DNA from: Aliirhizobium smilacinae
GTDB taxonomy: Bacteria; Pseudomonadota; Alphaproteobacteria; Rhizobiales; Rhizobiaceae
Length of the DNA: 64,000 nt
NCBI RefSeq assembly: GCF_006335145.1
Contig: NZ_VDMN01000001.1
Span: 434,001 to 498,000 of the forward strand
Reading direction: 5' to 3'
Position 1 is the first letter of the stretch. The number at the start of each line of letters is the position of its first letter. The notes beneath the pieces were generated by a model that was not told where the DNA came from, did not search any database, and saw only the letters and a list, made by a program, of their open reading frames with translations. Position numbers and translations under genes: made by a program. This document shows, piece by piece, positions 25,613 through 35,159 of this stretch.

Positions 25613-25644
25613 AAAAAGGCCCCGCCGTTCCCAGCAGGGCCTTT
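25613..25644. terminator. Terminator shared by tufB and the capsule gene
   Basis: An 11-bp stem (AAAGGCCCCGC with GCAGGGCCTTT on the plus strand, loop of eight) lies between the two converging stops. On the minus strand it is followed by five T residues, so it is a good terminator for tufB; on the plus strand it is followed by TTTCTC and may serve weakly. Confidence 0.8.
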
Positions 25645-25665
25645 CTCAATTCAGGTGACTATCGA

Positions 25666-26841
<1,176 letters not shown>

Positions 26842-27045
26842 TGAATGCTTCCTGTGAACATAGAGGTGAACCCGGAACCGGGTTTGGTGCAGCCGTTTAA
26901 GGCTTTCCACTACAATGCGCAAGACATAATTACGGCCGGCCGAAGTACAAGGGCAGGAGCGCGGATTCACCGCGAGAATGCCGAGAAATCAAAGCAAAAC
27001 ACTTGCCTCGCAGGCAAATATTCAAAAGCTTTTTAATGTCGGAAA

Positions 27046-27119
27046 TGGAGCGGGTAGCGGGAATCGAACCCGCGTATTCAGCTTGGAAGGCTGCTGCTCT
27101 ACCATTGAGCTATACCCGC
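27046..27119 (-). tRNA. tRNA-Gly (anticodon TCC)
   Basis: The 74-nt minus-strand sequence forms a cloverleaf with acceptor GCGGGTA/TACCCGC, anticodon loop CTTCCAA, T-loop GTTCGATTC, and encoded CCA. It lies between tRNA-Tyr and tufB, with a 204-base leader to tufB. Confidence 0.97.
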
Positions 27120-27149
27120 GGTATGGTTGGTTCCGATCCGGTGACAGAA

Positions 27150-27234
27150 TGGTGGAGGGAGTTGGATTTGAACCAACGTAGGCTGAGCCAACGGATTTAC
27201 AGTCCGTCCCCTTTAACCACTCGGGCATCCCTCC
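27150..27234 (-). tRNA. tRNA-Tyr (anticodon GTA)
   Basis: This 85-nt minus-strand gene has a long variable arm as expected for tRNA-Tyr. The acceptor GGAGGGA pairs with TCCCTCC, the anticodon loop is CTGTAAA, and CCA is encoded. It is first in the tRNA-Tyr/tRNA-Gly/tufB transcript. Confidence 0.97.
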
Positions 27235-27305
27235 AGTATTCCGTCTGGATCGTGAGACCAAGTTCGTCAGACCCGGTAACTCGTCGCCCCGTCGTCTGTG
27301 GCGGC

Positions 27306-27334
27306 TATATGACCGCCTCGTTTCCGTCTGTCAA
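27306..27334 (-). promoter_or_regulatory. Promoter for trnY-trnG-tufB
   Basis: On the minus strand a consensus TTGACA (27,329-27,334) is followed after exactly 17 bases by CATATA (27,306-27,311). This resembles the stable-RNA promoters of Alphaproteobacteria. It lies about 70 bases before tRNA-Tyr. Confidence 0.75.
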
Positions 27335-27431
27335 CACGACCCCTTTGAAAAAATGACGAAAAAATTACGTTCTCCACCGCACCCCGGGAGGAAGGGCTTT
27401 GCCGGATAGGTGCAGGCCTATATAAGGCGGC

Positions 27432-28310
27432 ATGAGCACAAAAGATCCCAAAGACAAATCGCCCCGCGATACCCATTATGCGACGCTACGGCGCAACATA
27501 CGCGACGCCAAGCGCGAGCGCGGTGAAATTCCGACACCGCAGCCGAAGCCGCAAAAATCCAACAAGGACTGGAAGCCGCCGCAGTTACAGCAGGACCAGG
27601 TATTCCTGTATGGCCTGCACACGGTGCGCGCCGCACTCGATAATACCGAGCGCAAGCTGATCAAGCTTACGGTTACCCAGAATGCTTTCGTGCGCCTGGA
27701 TATTGGTGACTCTTCTGCGCAGCCCTTTCCGGTCGAATTCGTCTCGCCACAGGATATAGACAAGGTGCTCGGCCCCGAAGCCATCCACCAAGGCGTGATG
27801 CTGGAAACCAGGCCGCTGCCGGTTCGTCGGCTTGATGCCCTGAAGGAGAGCCCTCTGCTTCTCGTGCTCGATCAGGTTACCGATCCGCATAATGTCGGCG
27901 CGGTGATGCGTTCGGCCGTAGCGTTCGGCGCCGGCGCTGTCATCACCACCCAGAGACATAGCCCGACGGAATCCGGCGTGCTTGCCAAATCCGCCTCTGG
28001 TGCACTGGAACTCATCCCCTATATCCAGGTCACCAATCTCGCCGACGCACTCCAGGAACTGCACAAGCTCGGCTTCCTGACGATTGGTCTTGATTCGGAA
28101 GGACCGGCACCGATTGAGGGAACGCTGTCCGGCGAAAAGATCGCGCTGGTGCTCGGATCCGAAGGCAAGGGCATAAGACAAAAGACCCGCGAGACGGTGT
28201 CGGCACTTGCACGGTTGGATATGCCCGGCGCCATCAAGTCGCTCAATGTATCCAATGCAGCAGCGATCGCGCTTTATGCTACCCGCCAGCATCTGACGAA
28301 AGCGAAGTAG
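27432..28310 (+). CDS. rlmB: 23S rRNA (guanosine-2'-O)-methyltransferase RlmB (SpoU family)
   Basis: RlmB methylates the ribose of a P-loop guanosine of 23S rRNA (G2251 in E. coli). The 292-residue protein has a basic, disordered N-terminus (residues 1-50), a substrate-binding domain starting at FLYGLHTVRAALDN, and the knotted SPOUT domain with the three motifs DPHNVGAVMRSAVAFGAG, LGSEGKGIRQKTRE and LNVSNAAAIALYATR. It starts 98 bases from the tRNA-Tyr promoter on the opposite strand. TrmH-type tRNA specificity is an alternative, but the N-terminal domain favours RlmB. Confidence 0.92.
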   Translation: MSTKDPKDKSPRDTHYATLRRNIRDAKRERGEIPTPQPKPQKSNKDWKPPQLQQDQVFLYGLHTVRAALDNTERKLIKLTVTQNAFVRLDIGDSSAQPFPVEFVSPQDIDKVLGPEAIHQGVMLETRPLPVRRLDALKESPLLLVLDQVTDPHNVGAVMRSAVAFGAGAVITTQRHSPTESGVLAKSASGALELIPYIQVTNLADALQELHKLGFLTIGLDSEGPAPIEGTLSGEKIALVLGSEGKGIRQKTRETVSALARLDMPGAIKSLNVSNAAAIALYATRQHLTKAK

Positions 28311-28402
28311 CCAAAACGGCCGAATATTAGGTTAAACTTATAAATCCATCCTCGCGCAAGCCATACGTGATCATCTCCTAATATTAAACTGGGGAGATCA
28401 GC

Positions 28403-28987
28403 ATGGAAGCAGGAGCATGGAGAAGCCCGGTCGTTATCGAAATGTATGGTCGTCCGGGAACGGTGATCGTCAACGGCACGCTCGATGCGGCGCTGATGCT
28501 GATCGGCGCATGGCCGACTAAAAGGACAGAATCCCATGTCGCGGCGGTGCTTTGCTGCCGCGATGTACTTTTGGGACAGGCCGATGCCAGTCTGGCGCGT
28601 GTCAACTTTATCGATGCAGCGATCGAAGCCGGTTATCGAATCGAGCCGGAAACCTTTCTCAGCGTCAGATGGGATCTGATGTCCCTGCCGGACGATGCAG
28701 CCCGACCTGCACTCGGACTGGCGGAGCTCATACGAAAACGGGCCATTGCGACCGTCGAGCAGCATGCCGATGCGGCAATGGACGCAGCAGGCCCGCCGGA
28801 TCAGCCCACGGCCACCAAGGACCAGCTTCCGGTTCCTTATACGCGGGAGAGCCAACGGCCCCGCCTGCGAGACCTCGTGCTACGGCTCGTACAAGTGCTT
28901 GGTCTGATCGGGATGGAGATCTGCCGGCAGCTGGCCGTCGCCCTGGGATTCGGACTACTGCGCCGCACGGATCGACAGGCTCACTAA
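28403..28987 (+). CDS. DUF982-like protein with a C-terminal membrane segment
   Basis: The first 85 or so residues match the pattern of DUF982, a family largely confined to rhizobia: RPGTVIVNGTLDAALMLIGAWP, then VLCCRDVLLGQADASLARVN and FIDAAIEAGY. The function of the family is unknown. The remainder (residues 86-194) is a variable helical region and a likely single membrane span near residues 158-184 (VLRLVQVLGLIGMEICRQLA). Most DUF982 proteins are near 80-100 aa, so the added tail is unusual. The gene stands alone on the plus strand before cysQ. Confidence 0.65.
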   Translation: MEAGAWRSPVVIEMYGRPGTVIVNGTLDAALMLIGAWPTKRTESHVAAVLCCRDVLLGQADASLARVNFIDAAIEAGYRIEPETFLSVRWDLMSLPDDAARPALGLAELIRKRAIATVEQHADAAMDAAGPPDQPTATKDQLPVPYTRESQRPRLRDLVLRLVQVLGLIGMEICRQLAVALGFGLLRRTDRQAH

Positions 28988-29113
28988 CACGAGCGCGACG
29001 GCTCCATTGCTTCCGTTTGTCAGGGCCGATTCGGCGATCCGTGACATCGGTACCACCGCCTGCCGTGGGTTAAGACTCCCCTCGCCCGCCGATTCGTGGC
29101 ATGGGAAGAGATC

Positions 29114-29944
29114 ATGACGATCACCCTGCCCAAACCCTCCTTGTGGAAACCGACAGTCGCCATCTTCGAACGCGCCGCGCTCGCAGCAGGGCGTCCCATA
29201 CTGACCATCCACCGGGCAGGAGCACATACGCGCTACAAGGCGGACGCATCGCCGGTCACCGAAGCAGACGAGCAGGCCGAGGCGGTCATCCTGTCGGAAC
29301 TCGGCAAAGCCTGTCCTCACATACCGATCGTCGCCGAAGAACAGGCAGCAGCGGGGCATATTCCGGATATTGCGGACAAGGCCTTCATCCTCGTCGATCC
29401 GCTCGACGGGACAAAGGAATTCATCAACGGTCACGATGATTTCACGGTCAATATCGCGCTGATCGAGGACGGCGCGCCCGTCGCAGGTTTCGTTTATGCC
29501 CCGGCACTCGGTATCGCCTATGCCGGCAGCCCTGACGGCGCGGAAAAACTCTGGATCGACGAAAACTTTCAGGTTTTACGCCGCGAGCCGATGCAAACCC
29601 GCACGGTTACTTCTCCTCATATCGCAGTTGCCAGCCGCTCGCACCGCTGCACCAAAACAGATGATTTTCTCGACCGCTGTGGCGCCTCAGAGATCCGAAC
29701 CGTCGGATCGTCGTTGAAATTCTGCCTGATCGCCGAAGGTGCGGCCGACATCTATCCGCGCTTCGGCCGAACCATGGAATGGGATACGGCTGCCGGTGAC
29801 GCCGTTCTGCGCGCCGCCGGCGGTATAACCGTCAATCTTCAGGATGAGCCACTGCGTTATGGCAAGACAGGACGGCATGATTGTGCGGATTTCGCCAATC
29901 CGGATTTTGTGGCGCGGTGTGCGGGAAACAGGACGACACTGTAA
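29114..29944 (+). CDS. cysQ: 3'(2'),5'-bisphosphate nucleotidase CysQ
   Basis: CysQ dephosphorylates 3'-phosphoadenosine 5'-phosphate, the by-product of sulfate assimilation, and belongs to the inositol monophosphatase superfamily. The 276-residue protein shows the metal-binding motifs VAEEQAAAG, DPLDGTKEFINGHDDFTVNI and MEWDTAAGDAVLRAAGG. The ATG at 29,114 has GGGAA six bases upstream; a GTG at 29,096 is possible. It is 126 bases after the DUF982 gene. Confidence 0.93.
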   Translation: MTITLPKPSLWKPTVAIFERAALAAGRPILTIHRAGAHTRYKADASPVTEADEQAEAVILSELGKACPHIPIVAEEQAAAGHIPDIADKAFILVDPLDGTKEFINGHDDFTVNIALIEDGAPVAGFVYAPALGIAYAGSPDGAEKLWIDENFQVLRREPMQTRTVTSPHIAVASRSHRCTKTDDFLDRCGASEIRTVGSSLKFCLIAEGAADIYPRFGRTMEWDTAAGDAVLRAAGGITVNLQDEPLRYGKTGRHDCADFANPDFVARCAGNRTTL

Positions 29945-30309
29945 GCCGTCAGGCTAAACCACCGCAAATTCCACTAGAAACACAATGCCCTGGCAGCGTT
30001 ATAATCCCCACCCTCCTTATTGCAAATCAGCGGCTCTCCCAACCAAGTTACAAGCGCATGGTGATCCACGGAGTCACCTCATTTGCTTCTGTCGTAACGC
30101 AAAACCTCGCGTCTGTATGTTATCAATCCAGCATCTTCCGCCGAGGCCGAACAGGGATCGCAGAACGCTTGTCCATCCGTGGTCTTTTCCTGTACCACTG
30201 CTGCGCCTGCGGCTTATCGGTCCTGGGTGATCAACAATCCAGTCAACGCCATTGAGAGCGCCCCCATGGGGTTTAATTCAGGGCGACAGCATCAAAGGCC
30301 TGCCTGTTC
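29945..30309. other. 365-base gap without a recognised gene
   Basis: Both strands were read and no convincing coding sequence, tRNA or terminator was seen. A TATAAT box occurs at 30,000-30,005 on the plus strand, but the -35 position (GAAACA) is poor. Reading frames across the gap have no recognisable family. It may contain the nadK promoter or an unrecognised small RNA. Confidence 0.4.
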
Positions 30310-31083
30310 ATGCCCATTCCCTGCGAGAAGCTGTCTTTTATCGCCTCCCCGGCAGACGAGGCGCAAGCAGCGCTTAACGAGCTTGTCCGGCTTTACGGCA
30401 ACCGGCCGCTCGGCGAGGCCGACATTATCGTTGCGCTGGGCGGCGATGGCTTCATGCTGCAGACACTGCACGAAACGATCACGTCCGGGCCACGCGTCTA
30501 TGGCATGAACCGCGGCTCTGTCGGCTTCCTGATGAACGACTACCGCATCGACGACCTGCCGGAGCGCATCTCCATTGCGGGGGAGAACGAATTCCACCCG
30601 CTCAAGATGACGACGACCAGCAGCGACGGTTCGACATCCGTGGCGCTGGCGATCAACGAAGTCTATCTGTTTCGCCAATCCTATCAGGCCGCGAAACTGA
30701 GGGTGGAAATCGATGGCCACGTGCGCCTGGAGGAGCTGATCTGTGACGGCGTGATGGTCGCAACGCCCGCAGGCTCTACCGCCTACAACCTCTCGGCCCA
30801 CGGCCCTATTCTTCCGCTGGAAGCGCCGCTTCTGGCGATGACACCGGTTTCGCCCTATCGCCCGCGGCGCTGGCGCGGCGCGTTGCTGCCCAACCACGTT
30901 TGCGTCGACATCACCATTCTTGAGTCCGAAAAGCGGCCGGTCAACGCTGTTGCGGACAATGCCGAGGTCAAGTCGGTGCTGCATGTGCGGATCGCGCAAT
31001 CGACGGAACTGACGGCCCGCATCCTGTCTGATCCGGATCATTCCTGGTCCGACCGTATCCTTGCCGAGCAATTTACCAACTGA
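30310..31083 (+). CDS. nadK: NAD kinase
   Basis: NAD kinase phosphorylates NAD to NADP, using ATP or polyphosphate. The 257-residue product has the diagnostic GGDGFMLQTLHE motif near residue 45, GMNRGSVGFLMND, and the second motif DGVMVATPAGSTAYNLSAHG. The short N-terminus, which lacks the extra strand of longer homologues, is normal for rhizobia. It converges with prfB, and the two share a terminator. Confidence 0.95.
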   Translation: MPIPCEKLSFIASPADEAQAALNELVRLYGNRPLGEADIIVALGGDGFMLQTLHETITSGPRVYGMNRGSVGFLMNDYRIDDLPERISIAGENEFHPLKMTTTSSDGSTSVALAINEVYLFRQSYQAAKLRVEIDGHVRLEELICDGVMVATPAGSTAYNLSAHGPILPLEAPLLAMTPVSPYRPRRWRGALLPNHVCVDITILESEKRPVNAVADNAEVKSVLHVRIAQSTELTARILSDPDHSWSDRILAEQFTN

Positions 31084-31135
31084 CGGGCGGGATCAGGGGA
31101 GCAAAGTCCCGGAACATTTGCGCGAAGTCATAAAA

Positions 31136-31167
31136 CGAAAAGGCCGGGTCGAAACCCGGCCTTTTCG
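31136..31167. terminator. Bidirectional terminator between nadK and prfB
   Basis: A perfect 14-bp stem (CGAAAAGGCCGGGT with ACCCGGCCTTTTCG, loop CGAA) has A-rich and T-rich ends, so it can act on both strands. It lies 53 bases after nadK and 22 bases after prfB. Confidence 0.92.
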
Positions 31168-31189
31168 CTATCGATAAGTCCACGAACAA

Positions 31190-32321
31190 TCAGTCGACGT
31201 CGCCGACCTCTGCATCCGGCTTGCCGGAGATGCGATGTGCCAATGCGGCTTCCATGAACTGGTTCAGGTCGCCATCCAGCACATCGTCCGGTGCCGTGCT
31301 GGCAACGCCGGTGCGCAGATCCTTGACCAGCTGGTAGGGCTGCAGAACGTAGGAACGGATCTGGTGGCCCCAACCGATATCGCTCTTGGAGGCGGCTTCG
31401 GCATTGGCTGCCGCTTCGCGCTTCATCAGCTCGGCTTCGTACATGCGGGCACGCAGCATTTCCCAAGCCTTGGCGCGGTTCTTGTGCTGCGAGCGTTCCT
31501 GCTGGCAGGCAACCACGATGTTCGTCGGGATATGGGTGATGCGCACGGCCGAATCGGTCGTGTTGACATGCTGGCCGCCGGCGCCCGACGAACGATAGGT
31601 ATCGATGCGGCAGTCGCTTTCGTTGATCTCGATGTTGATCGAGTCGTCGACGACCGGATAAACCCAGATCGACGAGAAGGACGTGTGCCGACGCGCGTTC
31701 GAATCGTAAGGCGAGATGCGAACGAGACGGTGCACACCCGATTCGGTCTTCATCCAGCCGAAGGCATTGTGGCCCTTGACGAGGATCGTCGCAGACTTGA
31801 TGCCGGCTTCTTCGCCGTCATGCACTTCGAGCAGTTCGACCTTGTAGCCCTGGCGTTCCGCCCAGCGGGTGTACATGCGCAGAAGCATGTTGGCCCAGTC
31901 CTGGCTCTCGGTGCCGCCAGCGCCGGAATGCACTTCGACGTAAGTGTCGTTGGAGTCCGCCTCGCCGGAAAGCATGGCTTCCACCTGACGGCGGGATGCC
32001 TCGGTCCGAAGCGCCTTCAGCGCCTCTTCGGCATCCTTGACGATCGCCTCGTCGCCCTCTTCCTCACCAAGCTCGATCAGCTCGACGTTGTCATTAAGCT
32101 GCTGCTCCATCGCCTTGACGCCACCGATGCTGTCATCGAGCTGCTGGCGCTCGCGCATCAGCTTCTGGGCTTCCTGGGCGTCGTTCCAGAGGTTGGGATC
32201 CTCTGACTTGTTGTTCAACCAGTCCAGTCTTCTTACAGCCTGATCCCAGTCAAAGATGCCTCCTCAGCAGGCTTATGGCCTGCTTGATTTCGTCGACAAT
32301 ATTCAGCATTTCCGCGCGCAT
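31190..32321 (-). CDS. prfB: Peptide chain release factor 2, with programmed +1 frameshift
   Basis: RF2 releases peptides at UGA and UAA codons. The coding sequence starts at ATG 32,321 and reads 23 codons to an in-frame TGA at 32,250-32,252. A +1 shift at CTT-TGA-C then joins the main frame ([11 protein letters not shown] and onward), for 376 residues in all. Without the shift, translation would stop after 23 residues. The GGQ motif ([17 protein letters not shown]) is present. The recognition tripeptide region reads [13 protein letters not shown], with SPY where E. coli has SPF. It follows the PBP1a gene on the same strand by 108 bases. Confidence 0.97.
32249..32264 (-). other. Programmed +1 frameshift site in prfB
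   Basis: The minus strand reads AGGAGG, CAT, CTT, TGA, C. This is an internal Shine-Dalgarno three bases before the slippery CTT codon, then the UGA stop, the same layout as in E. coli prfB. Low RF2 allows slippage to the +1 frame, so the factor controls its own synthesis. Confidence 0.95.
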
Positions 32322-32429
32322 GGCGAGTTCTTCTCTCTCTGTGATCTTCAGGGATTAAGATGCGGTGGGACATAGTTGTGCCGGGCGCGGATGTAAAGCC
32401 CGCCCCGGCTGCCAACAGAAAGTGTCGGA

Positions 32430-34901
32430 TCAGTAGAGACCCGACGCACCCGACGTGATGGCCTGCTGGGCCTGCGGCGATGAATCCAGAATCTGGTCCT
32501 GGGTCATATACTGGCCTTCACCGATAACCTGGAAGACATCGGCCGGTCCGGTGCCGGGTTTGAACGCCTCGGTGATCGTGTCGGGCTCGCCATCGAAGGC
32601 CATCATGCCGGTCTTGCGGTTAACGGCGATGAACTTCATGCCATCAGGAACGTGGAACTTTTCAGCCGGCGTGAGCTTGGCAGCCGCTTCGAGGAATTTT
32701 CCAAAGAGCGGAGCAGCGAGACCGCTGCCTGTGCCGCCACGGCCGAGCGGCGCCGGCGTATCGAAACCGATATAAAGCCCGGCAACAAGGTTCGGCGTAA
32801 AGCCAACGAACCATGCGTCCTTCTCGTCGTTGGTCGTTCCGGTCTTGCCTGCGACCGGACGATCCTTGACCGGGATCTTGCCTGCCGCCGTGCCGCGCTG
32901 AACCACACCCTCCATCATCGTGGTAATCTGGTAAGCGGTCATCGGGTCGAGAACCTGCTCGCGATTATCGACCAGGACAGGCTCTTCCTGGTTTGCCCAT
33001 TCGCTGGCGTTACAGCCTTCGCAACCACGCTCCTCGTGGCGGAAGATCGTTTTGCCGTAGCGGTCCTGAATGCGGTCGATCACGGTCGGCTTGATCTGCT
33101 TGCCGCCATTGGCGATGACGGCATAGGCCGAGACCATGCGCATGACGGTGGTTTCGCCGGAGCCGAGAGCCATGGGCAGATAAGGCGCCATCTTGTCGTA
33201 AATGCCGAACCGTTCGGCATATTCGGCAACAAGGTCCATGCCCATATCCTGCGCCAGGCGCACGGTCATCTGGTTGCGTGACTTTTCGATACCGGTACGC
33301 AACGTTGCCGGACCCGTACCATCCTCTTCACCATAGTTGGACGGACGCCAGACCTGGTTGCCGGAAACAACCTCGATCGGACCGTCGAGGACAACCGATG
33401 CCGGCGTGTAGCCGTTATCGAGCGCCGCCGCATACACGAAAGGCTTGAACGAGGAACCCGGCTGACGCATCGCCTGCGTCGCGCGGTTGAATTCGGACTG
33501 CGCGTAAGAGAAACCGCCTGCCATGGCCAGAACGCGGCCGGTATTGGGATCCATCGCAACCAGACCGCCCTGCACTTTCGGCGTCTGCCGCAGACGGTAG
33601 GAGTTTGCGCCCTGCTTCAGCGCCTCGACGTAAATCACGTCGCCGGCTTTCAGCACGCCGTCGGGCCCCTTGGCAACCTTGCGCTCTCCGGCTGCATCCC
33701 GGTAGGCCCATTTCATATCATCGGCAGCGATCGTTCCGGTGTTACGCTCCGGATCGGTCTTGTTGCCGTTCTGTGACTGAAGGCCGATTTCGACCTCCTT
33801 GGCCGAAGCGTCGAGCACGACAGCGATCGTCCACTCGGGAACATCACGCAAATCCGGCACCTTGTTTTCGGCAATAAGCTTGCCGAGCGCCAGCGCCCAG
33901 TCCGGCGACGTCTCGATCGAAGCCAGCACGCCGTGGAAACCGCGCCGTTCGTCGTAATCCAGCAGACCATCCTGCAGAACACGACGGGCAATGACCTGCA
34001 GATCAGGGTCGAGCGAGGTGCGCACGGAAAGTCCGCCCTCGTAGAGTGCCTTGTCGCCGTAACGCTCTATCAGCTGGCGGCGGACGGCTTCGGAGAAATA
34101 TTCGGATGCCAGAACAGTGCCCGATCCGCGGCGCGGCTTGACGCCGAGCGGCTGCGTCTTGGCCTCGTCGGCATCGACCTGGGTGATGTAGCCATTTTCG
34201 GCCATACGATCGATCACCCAGTCGCGGCGCTCGATAGCTGCCTTTTCGTGACGGAACGGATGGTAGTTGTTCGGGCCCTTCGGCAGAGCAGCAAGATAGG
34301 CCGCTTCAGCTGTCGTCAGTTCCGTTACCGATTTGTCGAAATAGGTAAGCGCTGCACCGGCGATGCCATAGGAATTCAGGCCGAAAAAGATCTCGTTGAG
34401 ATAGAGTTCAAGGATCTTGTCCTTGGAATAGGCCTGCTCGATGCGAAAGGAGAGAATCGCTTCCTTCACCTTGCGGTCGATCGTCTGGTCGGCGGAGAGA
34501 AGAAAGTTCTTGGCCACCTGCTGGGTAATCGTCGACGCGCCCTCTGGGCGGCGACCGGAGCCGAAATTCTGCAGGTTGTTCAAAACCGCGCGACCAAGAC
34601 CGAAGGGATCGACGCCCGGATGATTGTAGAAGTTCTTGTCTTCGGCCGACAAAAACGCCGCCTTGACGCGGTCGGGAATAGCCTGGATCGGCAGGAACAG
34701 CCGGCGCTCGCGGGCGTATTCGGCCATCAGTGCACCGTTGCCGGCATGAATGCGAGTCGCGACCGGCGGCTCGTAGGAAGCCAGCACCTCGTAGTCGGGC
34801 AAATCCTTGGTCATGCCAGTCAAATAGATGGCAACAGCTGCCGCGACGCCCAAAAAGAGCACGCAGGCCATTCCAAAGAAATATCCAATCAGTCTGATCA
34901 T
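32430..34901 (-). CDS. mrcA: Penicillin-binding protein 1A (bifunctional transglycosylase/transpeptidase)
   Basis: PBP1a polymerises and cross-links peptidoglycan in the periplasm. The 823-residue product has one N-terminal membrane helix (residues 4-27), a glycosyltransferase domain with AEDKNFYNHPGVDP and EGASTITQQVAKNFLLSADQ, and a transpeptidase domain. The latter shows the active-site SSFKP near residue 484, SRN, and KTGTTND near residue 683. The start at 34,901 places the membrane helix at the N-terminus; the frame extends 18 codons further. It lies 258 bases after the amidase, a frequent pairing in rhizobia. Confidence 0.94.
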   Translation of the reverse strand: MIRLIGYFFGMACVLFLGVAAAVAIYLTGMTKDLPDYEVLASYEPPVATRIHAGNGALMAEYARERRLFLPIQAIPDRVKAAFLSAEDKNFYNHPGVDPFGLGRAVLNNLQNFGSGRRPEGASTITQQVAKNFLLSADQTIDRKVKEAILSFRIEQAYSKDKILELYLNEIFFGLNSYGIAGAALTYFDKSVTELTTAEAAYLAALPKGPNNYHPFRHEKAAIERRDWVIDRMAENGYITQVDADEAKTQPLGVKPRRGSGTVLASEYFSEAVRRQLIERYGDKALYEGGLSVRTSLDPDLQVIARRVLQDGLLDYDERRGFHGVLASIETSPDWALALGKLIAENKVPDLRDVPEWTIAVVLDASAKEVEIGLQSQNGNKTDPERNTGTIAADDMKWAYRDAAGERKVAKGPDGVLKAGDVIYVEALKQGANSYRLRQTPKVQGGLVAMDPNTGRVLAMAGGFSYAQSEFNRATQAMRQPGSSFKPFVYAAALDNGYTPASVVLDGPIEVVSGNQVWRPSNYGEEDGTGPATLRTGIEKSRNQMTVRLAQDMGMDLVAEYAERFGIYDKMAPYLPMALGSGETTVMRMVSAYAVIANGGKQIKPTVIDRIQDRYGKTIFRHEERGCEGCNASEWANQEEPVLVDNREQVLDPMTAYQITTMMEGVVQRGTAAGKIPVKDRPVAGKTGTTNDEKDAWFVGFTPNLVAGLYIGFDTPAPLGRGGTGSGLAAPLFGKFLEAAAKLTPAEKFHVPDGMKFIAVNRKTGMMAFDGEPDTITEAFKPGTGPADVFQVIGEGQYMTQDQILDSSPQAQQAITSGASGLY

Positions 34902-35159
34902 ATCTGAGCTACCGTTCAGCTTTCTATCGGCGCGAAAAGCACCATCGCACGCCAACAGGCCTTTTGCACGACGTTTACATCAGCGCAAGGGAGGCCGGAT
35001 CAACTCCACGAAACTGGAGACCGCGCGAAATACATTCCGGCGACCTGCTCTTCGAATGTGAGGAAAGTAGGGCTTTTCACAAGTATTTCCGTACCTTCGA
35101 AGCCAATATCCAGAATCCGGGAGCGGTTGTTGCATCAAGGCAACGCCCGAGATTTGGGC

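Noticed and set aside
26869..26884. Palindrome AACCCGGTTCCGGGTT in the tufB leader as an operator
   Set aside because: It is short and self-complementary by GC content; nothing else supports a regulatory role.
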